64,000 nucleotides of DNA from Amycolatopsis sp. NBC_00345. GTDB taxonomy: Bacteria; Actinomycetota; Actinomycetes; Mycobacteriales; Pseudonocardiaceae. This document shows positions 13,705 through 22,987 of the stretch, in pieces. Where the stretch lies: assembly GCF_036116635.1 (NCBI RefSeq), contig NZ_CP107995.1, positions 7,626,001-7,690,000 on the forward strand, given 5' to 3'. Each line of letters begins with the position of its first letter. Position 1 is the stretch's first letter. The position numbers and the translations under genes are program-made. The notes beneath the pieces were generated by a model. That model was not told where the DNA came from and searched no databases. It was given only the letters and a program-made list of their open reading frames with translations.

Positions 13705-16458
13705 ATGGCTAACAAGGCAAGCGAGCAGCGCAACCGCGTGCAGACCGCGCTGGAGCGGGTCCGCCACCAGATCGGGCTCGTCCTCGGCGCGGCCGCGGGC
13801 GCGCGGGAAATGGCGGAGGCCGAGCTGTCCCGGCTGATGCTGGAGCAGGAGATCGTCCGGATCGGCATGAACCACGCCGACGCCGAGCAGCAGACCGAGT
13901 GGGCGCGGCATCCGGCCGCGCACGAGGTGTTCGCGTCGCTCGGCGGGGTCCGCAACGCGTTCTACACCGACTGGAGCACGGGGCCCAACACCCTGCGCGA
14001 ACTGGTCGCCGCGAACGCGCCGGGCCCCGCCGGGCGCCCGCCCGGCGAATGGCTCGGCCGCGTGGGCACCAACCCCGGCGTGACCGGCCCGGGGCTCTGG
14101 CGCGTCGGCTCGGCGACGGCGGCGGGACGCGACATCTCCCGCACGTTCGACGTGGCCGTGCCGCTGCTGGACGAGTCCCACCTGGCGATCACGTCGGCGC
14201 CCAAGACGCGGCCGGTCGTCGACGGGATCGTGCAGAACCTGCTGATGCGGGTGCTGTCCGCGTTCGAGCCGGGCGCGGTGAAGGTGCACCTGTGGGACGT
14301 CGGGCAGCTCACCGCGATCCTGCCCGACCTCTACCCGCTCAGCCGCACCAGCGCGTTGTCGCTGTACGACCCGACGCGGCTGGAGGACCTGCTCGACGAG
14401 CTGGCCGGCCACATCCGCCGCATCCACGCGACGGGCATGCAGGCCGGGCACACGTCGTTGCGGGAGCTGCGAAAGGCCACCGGGCAGCGCGTGGAGCCGT
14501 ACCGGATCGCGGTGCTGTACGGCAACGGCGAGACGCTCGAACCCGAGCGCGCGCGGGACCTCAAGCGCGTGGCCAGCGGCGCGCTCGCCGCCGGGATCTG
14601 CCTGATCCTGGTGGACGTGCCGACGGCCGTCAGCGCGTCCGTCGAAACGCTGAGCCTGCTCGACGAGCGGCGCGCGGTCAGCAGCATGACGGGCAGCGAC
14701 CTGGTCGTGGACCTCGACCCGGCGCTGCCGTCGGGCCAGGTGATCCGCGCGGCGGGGCGGATCGCGGAGGCGCTGATCGCGAAGCAGGGCGGGCCGCGCG
14801 CGTTCGCGGACCTGCTGCCCACGGAGCTGGGCCAGGAGAGTTCGGCGCGGGAGCTGCGCGCGTCCGTCGGGTTCTACGAGGGCGAGGGCGTTGAGGTCGT
14901 GATCGGCGACGCCAGCCCGCACGCCCTGATCGGCGGGCCGAGCGGGTCCGGCAAGACCAACTTCCTGTACGCGCTGCTGGGCAGCCTGGCCGCGCGCTAC
15001 ACCCCCGACGAGCTGGCGCTGTACCTGCTGGACTTCAAGGAGGGCGTCTCGTTCGCGGGGCTCGCGCCCGGCCGCAAGGACGCCAGCTGGCTGCCGCACG
15101 CGAAGCTCGTCGGCGTCAACGTGAACACCGACCGCGAGTTCGGCCTGGCGCTGCTGCGTTTCCTGGCCGACGAGCTGCGGCGGCGCTCGGCCGCGGCCAA
15201 GGAGCACGAGGTGACCAACCTGGCCGACCTGCGCGAGCAGGACCCGGGCGGGCACTGGCCGCGGATCGTGGCCGTGATCGACGAGTTCCAGTACCTGTTC
15301 GCGGGCCGCGACCAGGTGACGGCGCAGGCGACGCAGCTGCTCGAGGACATCGCGCGGCGCGGGCGTTCGCAGGGCATCCACCTGGTGCTGGCGAGCCAGG
15401 ACGTCGCGGGCATCGAGGCCTTCTGGGGCAAGCCGGCCGTGTTCGAGCAGTGCACGCTGCGCATCGCGATGCCGAAGGCGCGGCGCGTGCTGGCGGAGAC
15501 GAACAACGCGGCGGTGTCGGCGCCCAAGTGGCACGCGGTGATCAACCACGACTCCGGCGTCGCGCACGGAAACATGCTCGCGCACGTGCCGGATTCCAGT
15601 AGCCGCAACGTGTTCGTGAACCTGCAGCACCAGCTGTGGGAGCTGTACTCCGGGCGGTTCCCGCGCCCGCGCCTGTTCGACGGCGCGCACTCGCCGGTGC
15701 TGGAGCAGTTCCCGGCGTACACCGAGCTGAAGCCGAGTTCGAAGCCGCGCGCGCTGCTGGGCCAGTCCATCGACGTCACGGAGGCGGCCTGCGGCGTGGA
15801 GCTGCCGCGAGCACCGGGCCGTAACATCGCGGTACTGGGCGGCGCGACAGCGGAGGCACTGTCCATCATGGACTCTGCCGCCCGGTCGCTCGCCCGCCAG
15901 TTCGACGTCGGCCAGGTGGAGTTCGTCCTGAGCTGCCCCATCGACGCCTGCGCGCCCGCCGTGCTGGAGCTGACGGAGCGGCTGCGCGCCGAAGGCCACG
16001 TCGCCACCCTCGCGGACGATCTGCCGGCCACGCTGGCGTCGGTCGCGGAGTCGATGTCCACTTCGGACGTCGCCACGAAGGTCCTGCTGCTGTACGGCGT
16101 GGACGCGGCGCTGCCGGCCCTGGAGGCGAAGGCCGTCGGCCAGCCGAAGAGCGGGCTGGACCACCTGCGCGCCGTGCTGAAGCAGGGCCCCGGCCACGGC
16201 GTGCACACCATCGGCTGGTGGCGCAGCATCGCGCGGCTCAAGGACACCCTGGGCTTCGGCGGCACGGACGACATCGGCACGTGGGCCGCGCTGGACGTAC
16301 AGGGCAACGAGCTTTCGCCGTTCGCCGCGGGCCTGGTCGTGCACTGGTCCCCGCGCCCGGGCCGCGCCCTGTTCTTCGACCGCACGACGCACAGCGCGCC
16401 CGAGGTCATCATCCCGTTCCAGCGCCCCGACCTCGACCCCGCGGGAGGCACACCATGA
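13705..16458 (+). CDS. FtsK/SpoIIIE-type ATPase
   Basis: A 917-residue protein with one FtsK/EccC-like motor domain. Residues 1-60 are a coiled coil (RVRHQIGLVLGAAAGAREMA). Residues 80-400 form an accessory domain with a degenerate P-loop fold. Walker A is GGPSGSGKTNFLYALLG (near 410) and Walker B IVAVIDEFQYLF (near 523). The segment ARRGRSQGIHLVLASQDVAG is the FtsK sensor. The C-terminal 300 residues may be a degenerate ATPase repeat. No membrane helix is present, so it is cytosolic, unlike FtsK or EccC. A mini-ORF starting at 13692 ends at 13709; the real ATG is 13705. It is translationally coupled to the next gene (ATGA). Confidence 0.85.
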   Translation: MANKASEQRNRVQTALERVRHQIGLVLGAAAGAREMAEAELSRLMLEQEIVRIGMNHADAEQQTEWARHPAAHEVFASLGGVRNAFYTDWSTGPNTLRELVAANAPGPAGRPPGEWLGRVGTNPGVTGPGLWRVGSATAAGRDISRTFDVAVPLLDESHLAITSAPKTRPVVDGIVQNLLMRVLSAFEPGAVKVHLWDVGQLTAILPDLYPLSRTSALSLYDPTRLEDLLDELAGHIRRIHATGMQAGHTSLRELRKATGQRVEPYRIAVLYGNGETLEPERARDLKRVASGALAAGICLILVDVPTAVSASVETLSLLDERRAVSSMTGSDLVVDLDPALPSGQVIRAAGRIAEALIAKQGGPRAFADLLPTELGQESSARELRASVGFYEGEGVEVVIGDASPHALIGGPSGSGKTNFLYALLGSLAARYTPDELALYLLDFKEGVSFAGLAPGRKDASWLPHAKLVGVNVNTDREFGLALLRFLADELRRRSAAAKEHEVTNLADLREQDPGGHWPRIVAVIDEFQYLFAGRDQVTAQATQLLEDIARRGRSQGIHLVLASQDVAGIEAFWGKPAVFEQCTLRIAMPKARRVLAETNNAAVSAPKWHAVINHDSGVAHGNMLAHVPDSSSRNVFVNLQHQLWELYSGRFPRPRLFDGAHSPVLEQFPAYTELKPSSKPRALLGQSIDVTEAACGVELPRAPGRNIAVLGGATAEALSIMDSAARSLARQFDVGQVEFVLSCPIDACAPAVLELTERLRAEGHVATLADDLPATLASVAESMSTSDVATKVLLLYGVDAALPALEAKAVGQPKSGLDHLRAVLKQGPGHGVHTIGWWRSIARLKDTLGFGGTDDIGTWAALDVQGNELSPFAAGLVVHWSPRPGRALFFDRTTHSAPEVIIPFQRPDLDPAGGTP

Positions 16459-16826
16459 CCGGCGAAAACCCCGGTGCGGCCATGCGTTACAAGGAGGTCG
16501 TCGGCATGGCCCGCGGCTCGGCGGAGAGCCTGCGCGCGTGGGAACTCGCCCGCGCGGACGAGATCGAACGCCAGCTCGCGGAGGCCCACGCCGCCGTCGC
16601 CGCCGCCGCCGAACGCGAATCGAAGGCCGGGGAACGTGCGGCGCGCTGGTGGAAAATGGCGCTGCACAACGTCTCGCGACTGACCTTTGTGGACTCTTCG
16701 GAGGAGCCGCAGGCTGTTACCACGGCTCGGCCGCAGTATCTGGAGCGGTATCTGGAGGAGGTCAAGCCTAGTTATCAGGAGTTGGTGCAGGCGGTGCTCA
16801 GCCTGGGGTGGCGGGCGAAGCGCTGA
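16455..16826 (+). CDS. Helical partner protein of the FtsK-type ATPase operon
   Basis: A 123-residue protein whose ATG overlaps the ATPase stop. It has a long coiled coil (residues 25-65, rich in Glu, Arg and Ala) followed by RAARWWKMALHNVSRLTF and a C-terminal helix (YLERYLEEVKPSYQELVQAV). No family recognised. The coupling suggests a stoichiometric complex with the ATPase. A strong hairpin follows the stop and closes the operon. Confidence 0.7.
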   Translation: MTGENPGAAMRYKEVVGMARGSAESLRAWELARADEIERQLAEAHAAVAAAAERESKAGERAARWWKMALHNVSRLTFVDSSEEPQAVTTARPQYLERYLEEVKPSYQELVQAVLSLGWRAKR

Positions 16827-16848
16827 GCCCTTGGGCCGGAATGCCGTC

Positions 16849-16889
16849 AAGGCCTCCTTACCCGCGTAGGACGCGGGTAAGGAGGCCTT
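16849..16889. terminator. Long perfect hairpin between convergent genes (REP-like)
   Basis: Arms of 18 bp (AAGGCCTCCTTACCCGCG and its complement) around TAGGA. It sits between convergent genes and can terminate both. The AAGGCCTCCTTA core looks like an interspersed element of this genus, though only one copy is seen here. Confidence 0.75.
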
Positions 16890-16906
16890 AACGGACTACG
16901 GAGCAC

Positions 16907-19420
16907 TTACTTACGCGGCGCAGTCCTCCCCAGCAACTGGTCCAGATAATCCAGCAAGTCGTACCCGTAGTCCGCCAGCCGGTTCCCCGCAGAAGGCCGG
17001 AACCTGACGATCTGCGGATCATGGTCACTGGCCTGGTCGGCGAACTCCGCGTTGATGTGCACCACGTCGTAGTCCACGCCGCGCAGGGCGGCCGACGCCA
17101 GGATGTGGTCCAGCACCTGTGACTGGCCCTCGAACACGTAGCTGTACCGCTCCGCCGCGGGCAGCGTCGAGATGAGGTCCTTCAGGTAGCCGCCCGACGT
17201 CAGCTTCGCCAAGGCGGGCGAGAACTGGTAGTCGTTCAGGTCGCCGGCGACCACGACGTTGGCGCCGGGGTCCGCGGTCAGCAGCTTGCCGACGAAGGAC
17301 TGCAGCACGGTCGCCTGCTTCTGGCGCTGGATCTCCGAGCTGCGCGTCGGCGGCTGGTAACGGCCGTGCGTCGGCTGGTCGCCGCCCTTCGAGTTGAAGT
17401 GGTTGGCGATCACGAACACCGTGCGGCCCTGGAAGACGAACTCGCCCGCCAGCGGCTTACGGCTGTCGGTCCACGCCTCGTTCGTCGGGTCCACCCGGCC
17501 CGGGGACTGGGTCAGGTGCACCTGGCCGTGGTCCTTCACCACGTCCACCGAGGACAGCGCGCTGCCACCCGGTCGATCCACAAAGGACACACGAGCCGGG
17601 TTGAACAGGAAGCCCACGCGGATGTTCCCGCCCGGCTGGCCGCCATCGGCGTCGTTCACCGGGTCGATCTCACGCGCCTGGTAACTCGGGCCGCCGGCCG
17701 CGACGATCGCGTCGGTGAACTTCTTGAGCGTCGCGTCGGCCACGACCACGCCGTCGTTCGTCGCGCCGTCGTTGTCCTGGATCTCCTCCAGGTTCACCAC
17801 GTCCGGCGCCGCCAGGTTGTCGACGATGCCGTGCGCCAGCTGCGCGAACTTCGTGTCCGGATCGGACGGCGCGAGGTTCTCCACGTTGTACGTCGCCACC
17901 GCGAGCTCACCCGGGCGCTGCCGCCGCGTGACCTCCTTCTGCAGCTTGTTGTCCTTCGCCGCACCGAGCTGCGACGCGAACAGCGTGTAGCCGCCGAAGC
18001 TGCTGTACTCCACCGGGCCCGAGGTGACGCCGGTGATCACGTCGCCGGTGTTGACCTTCGGGAACGGCTGCTGGTCGAACGGGATGATCGACTGGACCTT
18101 CAGCACACCCGTGTTGATCTTGTCGTAGCCCAGGTAGACCGTGCCGCCGCGCGGCGTCGGGTTCTGCTGCGGCTTCGTGGTCACGTACAGCTCGTCGTAG
18201 TCGTTGCTAGGGCCGACGACCCGCGCGTCCGAGATGCTGACGATCTCGCTCTCGTGCGACTCCCAGAAGTCCAGCGAGTACTTGGCCGGCTCCAGCGGCA
18301 GCGGCTCGATGTTGCCGCCCGCGTTCGGCGCCAGCGTGTCCGGCACCTGGTCCGGCGTGATGACGGTCGGGGCGGGCTGCGGGTTCCCGTGCGAGCCGAC
18401 CGTCCACTGTGCACTGCTCAGCTCGGTGAGCGACTGGTAGTTCGACGTCGCCGGGGCGTCCGGGTAGAACTCCTTGACCGTGCCTGACGCGGTGATCGCG
18501 TCACCGACCGCCACGGCGGGTGTGGTCGAGCCGGTGAACACGAACAGGCCCTCGCTGGTGCGCGGGTCGCTGTCCGGGTTCGGGTCGGTGATCCAGAAGC
18601 CGCGCGACGAGCCGAAGCCGCGGACCGCCGTGACGATGCCCGTGACGTCGCCGACCTTCTTGTCCTTGAACGGCGAGATCCGCGTGATTCCCTGGATATC
18701 GTGGATCTTCGCGTCCACCGGGGGCTGGCCCGGGTCGCCGCCGCCACCGGTGGTCTCGCCCTTGGAGTTGGTGGGCGTCGGGTCGCCGACGGTGAAGTCG
18801 GCGCTGTTGTCGTCGGTGTCGGCGAGCGAGGCGGCGCGGGCGGCGGAAGTCCCGTTCGCCGTGGCGGCCGTCGGGTTGCCCTCGCGGACGGTCGCGGCAC
18901 CGAAGCCGACCAGGTCCTTGACCCGCGGGTCGGCCGCGCAGTCGGCGGCGGTCTTGCAGGTCAACGCCCCCGTGCCGGTGACCAGCGCGACGGTGCCCGC
19001 GGTCGCGGACATCGCGATCGCGCCGGTGGCGTCCGGCGTCGGCAGCGCCACGGTGCCGCCCGCGCCCTTGCCCTCGGCGACCAGGTAACGCGCGCCCGCG
19101 CCGACGCTGCCGGCCAGGTTGGTGACCTGCCACGTGCTGGTCGGCGACGCCGAGCCGGGCAGGTACTGCACGCTGTAGCCGTCGAGCGGGAACGCCGTGC
19201 CCCCACGGTTCCCGAGCTCGACGAAGTCGTTGGTGAGCGTGGCCCCCGAGTTGCCGCCACCGCCGTAGACCTCGGCGATGACCGCGTCCGCGCTGGGCGC
19301 GGCGAGCGCGGCCGGCGCGGCGACGCCGCTCAGCACAACACCCGTTACTACCGCCACAGACAACGTGGCCCTTCTGACGCCGGTGGTGCTACCCCCGGCC
19401 GGGCGGCGGGATATGGTCAC
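16907..19420 (-). CDS. Secreted ExeM/NucH-type endonuclease with lamin-tail domain
   Basis: An 837-residue exported nuclease. I place the start at the GTG at 19420, which has AGAGGGGA seven bases upstream; the TTG at 19438 is less likely. Signal peptide residues 1-45 end in PAALAAPS. A lamin-tail domain follows (VIAEVYGGGGNSG, NDFVELGNRG, FPLDGYSVQYLPG), then an OB-like segment (VGDVTGIVTAVRGFGSSRGF), then an endonuclease/exonuclease/phosphatase domain with VATYNVENL, DVVNLEEIQDNDG, VIANHFNSKGGDQPTHGRY, VVAGDLNDYQ and the final SDHDPQIV. All catalytic residues look intact. It should degrade extracellular DNA for nutrients or biofilm turnover. Confidence 0.9.
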   Translation of the reverse strand: MTISRRPAGGSTTGVRRATLSVAVVTGVVLSGVAAPAALAAPSADAVIAEVYGGGGNSGATLTNDFVELGNRGGTAFPLDGYSVQYLPGSASPTSTWQVTNLAGSVGAGARYLVAEGKGAGGTVALPTPDATGAIAMSATAGTVALVTGTGALTCKTAADCAADPRVKDLVGFGAATVREGNPTAATANGTSAARAASLADTDDNSADFTVGDPTPTNSKGETTGGGGDPGQPPVDAKIHDIQGITRISPFKDKKVGDVTGIVTAVRGFGSSRGFWITDPNPDSDPRTSEGLFVFTGSTTPAVAVGDAITASGTVKEFYPDAPATSNYQSLTELSSAQWTVGSHGNPQPAPTVITPDQVPDTLAPNAGGNIEPLPLEPAKYSLDFWESHESEIVSISDARVVGPSNDYDELYVTTKPQQNPTPRGGTVYLGYDKINTGVLKVQSIIPFDQQPFPKVNTGDVITGVTSGPVEYSSFGGYTLFASQLGAAKDNKLQKEVTRRQRPGELAVATYNVENLAPSDPDTKFAQLAHGIVDNLAAPDVVNLEEIQDNDGATNDGVVVADATLKKFTDAIVAAGGPSYQAREIDPVNDADGGQPGGNIRVGFLFNPARVSFVDRPGGSALSSVDVVKDHGQVHLTQSPGRVDPTNEAWTDSRKPLAGEFVFQGRTVFVIANHFNSKGGDQPTHGRYQPPTRSSEIQRQKQATVLQSFVGKLLTADPGANVVVAGDLNDYQFSPALAKLTSGGYLKDLISTLPAAERYSYVFEGQSQVLDHILASAALRGVDYDVVHINAEFADQASDHDPQIVRFRPSAGNRLADYGYDLLDYLDQLLGRTAPRK

Positions 19421-19545
19421 TCTGAGTCCCCTCTGCAACTGAACGGTCGAGGCATCGTCCCCCGAACAAGCGAAGGGGAGGAAGACGATAAGGCAACAAT
19501 TCGTGACGAGCGTGAGGGAATTCCTCCTTTGGACGGGTTGACTCG

Positions 19546-20583
19546 GTGATCACTCTTGTTCTCGGCGGCGACGTCAACCTCCAAGGCCGCACCGAGCCAG
19601 CGCGGGCGTTCGACGCGCTTTCGCCGCTGCTCAAGGGCGCCGACCTGCGGTTCGTCAACCTCGAAGGGCCACTGTCCGGCTCGGCCGTCGAGCACGGCGG
19701 CCTGGACATCCCGCACAAACCGAACTGGCGGCATTCCGCACCCGAAATGGCCGTCGCGCTGACGGCCGCGGGAATCGACGTCGTTTCGTGCGCCAACAAC
19801 GTGACTTTCCCACCATCGGCCGCGCTGGCGAGCCTGGCCGTGCTCGACCAGGCCGGCATCGCGCACTGCGGCGCGGGCGCGAACCTGACCGGCGCGCACA
19901 CCCCCGCGATCCTCGAACGGTCCGGGCGCAAGGTCGCGTTCCTGGCCTACACCTCGCTCTGCTGGCCGGTCGGGCAGGCGGCGAAGGCGGACTCGGCGGG
20001 GGTCGCGGTGGCCGGCGCGCTGACCTCGTACCAACCGGACCACCGAGTGCTGGACGTCCCCGGCCGTCCGCCGATCGTCCGCACCACGCCGGTGCCGGAG
20101 CACCTCGAGCGCGTGGTCGCCGACGTCCACCGCACCAAAGCCGCGGCCGACCACGTGGTCGTCTCGATGCACTGGGGAATCGCGGGCGACGAACTCACCG
20201 AGTACCAGGTCGCGTACGCGCACGCGCTGATCGACGCGGGCGCCGACCTCGTCGTGGGCCACGGCCCGCACACCGTGCAGGCGGTCGAGGTGTACCGCGG
20301 CCGCGGGATCCTTTACAGCCTGGGCAATCTCGTCTTCGACTGGCCGGCCATGCGCGGGCGGCACCTCGACGGGCTGATGGCGGGCTGCGTGCTCGGCGCC
20401 GAGCCGCGGCTGGAGTTGATCCCGGTGCGCCGCGGCGAGGACAACACGTGCGCGCCGCTGGCCGGCGAGGAAGCGGACGAAGTGCTGCGTCACGTCGCGA
20501 CGATGTCGGCGGCCCGGTCGACGCGGATCACCGTGCGCGACGGGATCGGCTCGGTCGCGGGGCTGAGCACGCCTAGGCGCTAA
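19546..20583 (+). CDS. CapA-family metallophosphoesterase-like protein
   Basis: A 345-residue protein of the poly-gamma-glutamate CapA family. It begins at a GTG with LVLGGDVNLQGRTEPARAF (GGDV metal site), then FVNLEGPLSG (NLE), VVSCANNVT, VVSMHWGIAGDE (HWG), GADLVVGHGPHTVQAVEVY (GHGPH) and ILYSLGNLVFD. Canonical CapA reads ANNH where this has ANNV, so one metal-binding His is replaced; activity could differ. No signal peptide or anchor is seen, and no capsule genes are nearby. Confidence 0.85.
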   Translation: MITLVLGGDVNLQGRTEPARAFDALSPLLKGADLRFVNLEGPLSGSAVEHGGLDIPHKPNWRHSAPEMAVALTAAGIDVVSCANNVTFPPSAALASLAVLDQAGIAHCGAGANLTGAHTPAILERSGRKVAFLAYTSLCWPVGQAAKADSAGVAVAGALTSYQPDHRVLDVPGRPPIVRTTPVPEHLERVVADVHRTKAAADHVVVSMHWGIAGDELTEYQVAYAHALIDAGADLVVGHGPHTVQAVEVYRGRGILYSLGNLVFDWPAMRGRHLDGLMAGCVLGAEPRLELIPVRRGEDNTCAPLAGEEADEVLRHVATMSAARSTRITVRDGIGSVAGLSTPRR

Positions 20584-20932
20584 GACCGTTTCGCCGGTTG
20601 GTCACCCGTACGGCCCATCTGCCTTAAATGCAGGTCAAGCTTCGGCGCGGTCGGGTCGCGGCGGAGGTACCTTATTTTCGAGCGGCCGGAAAGTGGCCCA
20701 GACCACTCTCGACCGGACCGCCCCGGCGCTCACCGGCCGCACGGCACGGGGGGAGGCGACACGATCACATGGGGGTTGATCGTGCTCGGCTTGCGTGTCC
20801 GTGCGCCCGGCTCGGGAAACGCCGCGGGCGCGGGAGTTTTGGCTGAGCCCGCGACCGCGGCGCCTGATTTCACCCCGGGGACCCGGCCGTGCCGATCCGT
20901 CTACTTAGGACCGGTGCGGCCGGTTTTTTCGT
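20584..20932. other. Intergenic region with strong terminator and possible short RNA
   Basis: About 350 bp between convergent genes. No gene is supported; a GGGGGGAGG stretch near 20750 precedes short frames without family features. The stretch from about 20800 is GC-rich with several small hairpins before the terminator at 20883-20929, so a small RNA is conceivable. Confidence 0.4.
20883..20929 (+). terminator. Rho-independent terminator
   Basis: A 16-bp stem (CCGGCCGTGCCGATCC with GGACCGGTGCGGCCGG, three G-U or mismatched pairs) around GTCTACTTA, followed by six T. It is oriented for the plus strand, 300 bp beyond the CapA-like gene. Confidence 0.8.
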
Positions 20933-21379
20933 TCAGCTACGGATTTCGTTCACCGGACGGTATTTCCCGATGAGCGTGCGCGCACCGGCGATGGCCGCCT
21001 TTCCCGCGCCCTTCGCACTGGCCGCGAGCACCGTCGTCCAATCGAAGTAGTCACGCCACAGCACGATGCGGCCGTCGCGGACCTCGAAGGTCCCGCACAC
21101 CCAGAACTCCGCTTCCCACGAGCCCTTGCGCAGCACGTCGGTGCGCTCGGTGAGCACAACGTCGCCGTCCGCGGCGATGTGGTGGGTCCGCGCCTCGAAC
21201 CCGGACCCGAAGCGGGCCATGGTGCGCAGTTGCTTCTCCACGGCCGTGAGCCCGCGCGCGGGCGGCAGCGGCACGTTCTGGTAGGTGATGTCGACGGCCG
21301 CGTAGCTGAGCGCGCGATCGATGTCGAGTTCTTCGAGTGCCTGCAGGAAACCGCTGACCACGGCCTTCGGTTCAGTCAT
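20933..21379 (-). CDS. Limonene-1,2-epoxide hydrolase-family (NTF2-like) protein
   Basis: A 148-residue NTF2-fold protein. VVSGFLQALEELDIDRALSY is the first helix pair, DGDVVLTERTDVL carries the Arg and Asp of the epoxide-hydrolase triad, and GRIVLWRDYFDW gives the third acidic residue, so the Asp-Arg-Asp arrangement looks intact. Family members open epoxides by water attack. The substrate is unknown. It lies 23 bp downstream of the dioxygenase gene on the same strand, so the two are probably co-transcribed and could act on the same small molecule. Confidence 0.8.
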   Translation of the reverse strand: MTEPKAVVSGFLQALEELDIDRALSYAAVDITYQNVPLPPARGLTAVEKQLRTMARFGSGFEARTHHIAADGDVVLTERTDVLRKGSWEAEFWVCGTFEVRDGRIVLWRDYFDWTTVLAASAKGAGKAAIAGARTLIGKYRPVNEIRS

Positions 21380-21402
21380 GCCTCCAGGCTAGGCCGTCGG
21401 GC

Positions 21403-22329
21403 TCAGAACGGCTCGTCCCCGACGATCGCGACGCGCTCGGCCACGCGGGCGTGCGGGTGGTAGTCGTTGACCGCGTAGTGCTGGGTGGCGCGGTTGTCCC
21501 AGAACGCCACCGAGTCGCGTTCCCAGTGGAAGCGGACCTGGAACTCCGGCGTGTGCGCCTGGAGGAAGAGGTACCGCAGCAGCCGGTCGCTGTCCCCGCG
21601 GTCCAGTCCCACGATGTGCGTGGTGAAGGACTGGTTCACGAACAGCGTGCGCCGCCCGGTCTCCGGGTGCGTGCGGACCACGGGGTGCTCGACCGGCGGG
21701 AACCGCTCCTGCCACCGGGCCAGCAGATCGGGGTCGGTGAAGCGGTCGAAGCCGGGGATGAAGTCGTGCACGGCGGTGAGGCCGTCGATGTGCTCGCGGA
21801 CGTCGGCCGGGAGGTTGTCGTACGCCGCGCCCATGTCGGCCCACATCGTGTCGCCGCCGACCGGCGGGACCTCCAGCAGGCGGAGCACGGAGCCGAGTGC
21901 GGGGTTCCGGCGCCAGGTGACGTCGGTGTGCCAGATGTTCTCGTACCCCGGCATGCCCGCGCTGCGGGTGAACCGGACGACCTCGTCGGTCTCACCGCGT
22001 TCGATGAACGGGTTGGTCTCCAGCTCGCCCCAGTTCGCGGCGAACGCGCGCTGCTGCGCGGACGTGACGCGCTGGTCGCGGAAGAACAGCACCTTCCACT
22101 CCAGCAGCGCGCGGTTCAGCTCGGCCCGCAGCGCGGGGGCCAATGACGCTCCGAGGTCGACGCCCGCGATTTCGGCCCCGATCACCCGGCCGAGTGGCCG
22201 GAGCCGGAACAGCTCGTACGGCCGCTCTTCGGCCCCTTCGGGCAGACGGCGCAGGGTGCGCGGGCCCTCGACCATGCCGTCGTCGGGCACTGTGGCGAAG
22301 CGGAGGCGGGCGGAAAGGTCGATCGACAC
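21403..22329 (-). CDS. TauD/TfdA-family 2-oxoglutarate-dependent dioxygenase
   Basis: A 308-residue Fe(II)/2-oxoglutarate dioxygenase. I start at the GTG at 22329, five bases after GGGAG; a GTG two codons upstream is the alternative. Conserved parts: RVIGAEIAGVDLG, VLFFRDQRVTSAQQRAFA, IWHTDVTWRRNPALGS (His-x-Asp iron ligands), GGDTMWADM, then distal NRATQHYAVNDYH and ARVAERVAIVGD giving the third His and the Arg for 2-oxoglutarate. TauD relatives release sulfite from taurine or alkyl sulfonates or cleave related ethers; the actual substrate cannot be told here. Confidence 0.9.
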   Translation of the reverse strand: MSIDLSARLRFATVPDDGMVEGPRTLRRLPEGAEERPYELFRLRPLGRVIGAEIAGVDLGASLAPALRAELNRALLEWKVLFFRDQRVTSAQQRAFAANWGELETNPFIERGETDEVVRFTRSAGMPGYENIWHTDVTWRRNPALGSVLRLLEVPPVGGDTMWADMGAAYDNLPADVREHIDGLTAVHDFIPGFDRFTDPDLLARWQERFPPVEHPVVRTHPETGRRTLFVNQSFTTHIVGLDRGDSDRLLRYLFLQAHTPEFQVRFHWERDSVAFWDNRATQHYAVNDYHPHARVAERVAIVGDEPF

Positions 22330-22678
22330 AGTCACTCCCGGTGGTAGGAGAATTCGGCTTGGCTGAGCGGAAATTCGCCTACGCGGGCGGAGAGCCGAGG
22401 CGGCCGCGGCGCAGCAGCAGCGCCGTCACACCCTCGCCGGCCGACCGCGCCGGGGCACGCCCGGCAAGCGGCAGATCCCGGGTCACTGGCATGCCCCGAT
22501 GATCGTCACGCCCCGGTCGGGCGGTCAAGTCGCTTCACGATGTGGAACCGGTCATCGCCTGGCCGGGTGACCACACGGGACGTAATGGGGTTAGATCTCC
22601 CCCTACGGGGTGACGGGTGGGGGCCCGCCCTCCGTAACCGGCCGCTCGTCGGGAGCGGCGCCCAGGGAGGGGAGTCCC
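22330..22678. other. Divergent promoter region with a possible leader ORF
   Basis: About 350 bp between the divergent dioxygenase and WXG-like operons. On the minus strand 22379-22492 is a 37-codon frame beginning MPVTRDLPLAGRAPARSAGE that ends 50 bp before the dioxygenase; it could be a leader peptide but has only a weak ribosome-binding site. Nothing else is recognisable. Confidence 0.35.
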
Positions 22679-22978
22679 ATGCCAGGTTCGACGACTGAAC
22701 GGTTGCGTTCCGCAGCCGACTCACTGGACAAGGCCGCGGCCGACGCCGACCAGGCCGCGGGCCGCTTCGCGGAGTCCCGCCTCGAGTCGACGCCCTTCGG
22801 GATCTCCGCGCCGGCCCGCGAGCTGGCCGCCCGCTGGGAAGCCGCCCTCGCCGCGCGCGACGTGGACGCCCGCGTCCTCGGCGACGCGACCTCCGACCTG
22901 GCCGGCCTGCTCCGCATGGCCGCGGGCGGCCACGCCGACCGCATCCGGCCGATCGCGGCCACCGCGCTGTTCAGCTGA
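22679..22978 (+). CDS. Small helical protein of a WXG-like three-gene operon
   Basis: A 99-residue helical protein. The ATG at 22679 has GGAGGGGAG upstream; the longer frame from 22610 is not needed. Helix one (TTERLRSAADSLDKAAADAD) and helix two (APARELAARWEAALAARDVD) with a Trp near the turn, then a tail, resemble type VII secretion-associated hairpins of the EspC/DUF2580 kind. No secretion motor is adjacent. It is followed ten bases later by a 32-codon ORF and then a larger helical gene. Confidence 0.65.
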   Translation: MPGSTTERLRSAADSLDKAAADADQAAGRFAESRLESTPFGISAPARELAARWEAALAARDVDARVLGDATSDLAGLLRMAAGGHADRIRPIAATALFS

Positions 22979-22987
22979 GGGGTTCTG

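Noticed and set aside
13690..16392. 900-codon minus-strand frame opposite the FtsK-type ATPase
   Set aside because: Arg/His/Val-rich shadow translation with no family signature; the plus strand carries Walker motifs.
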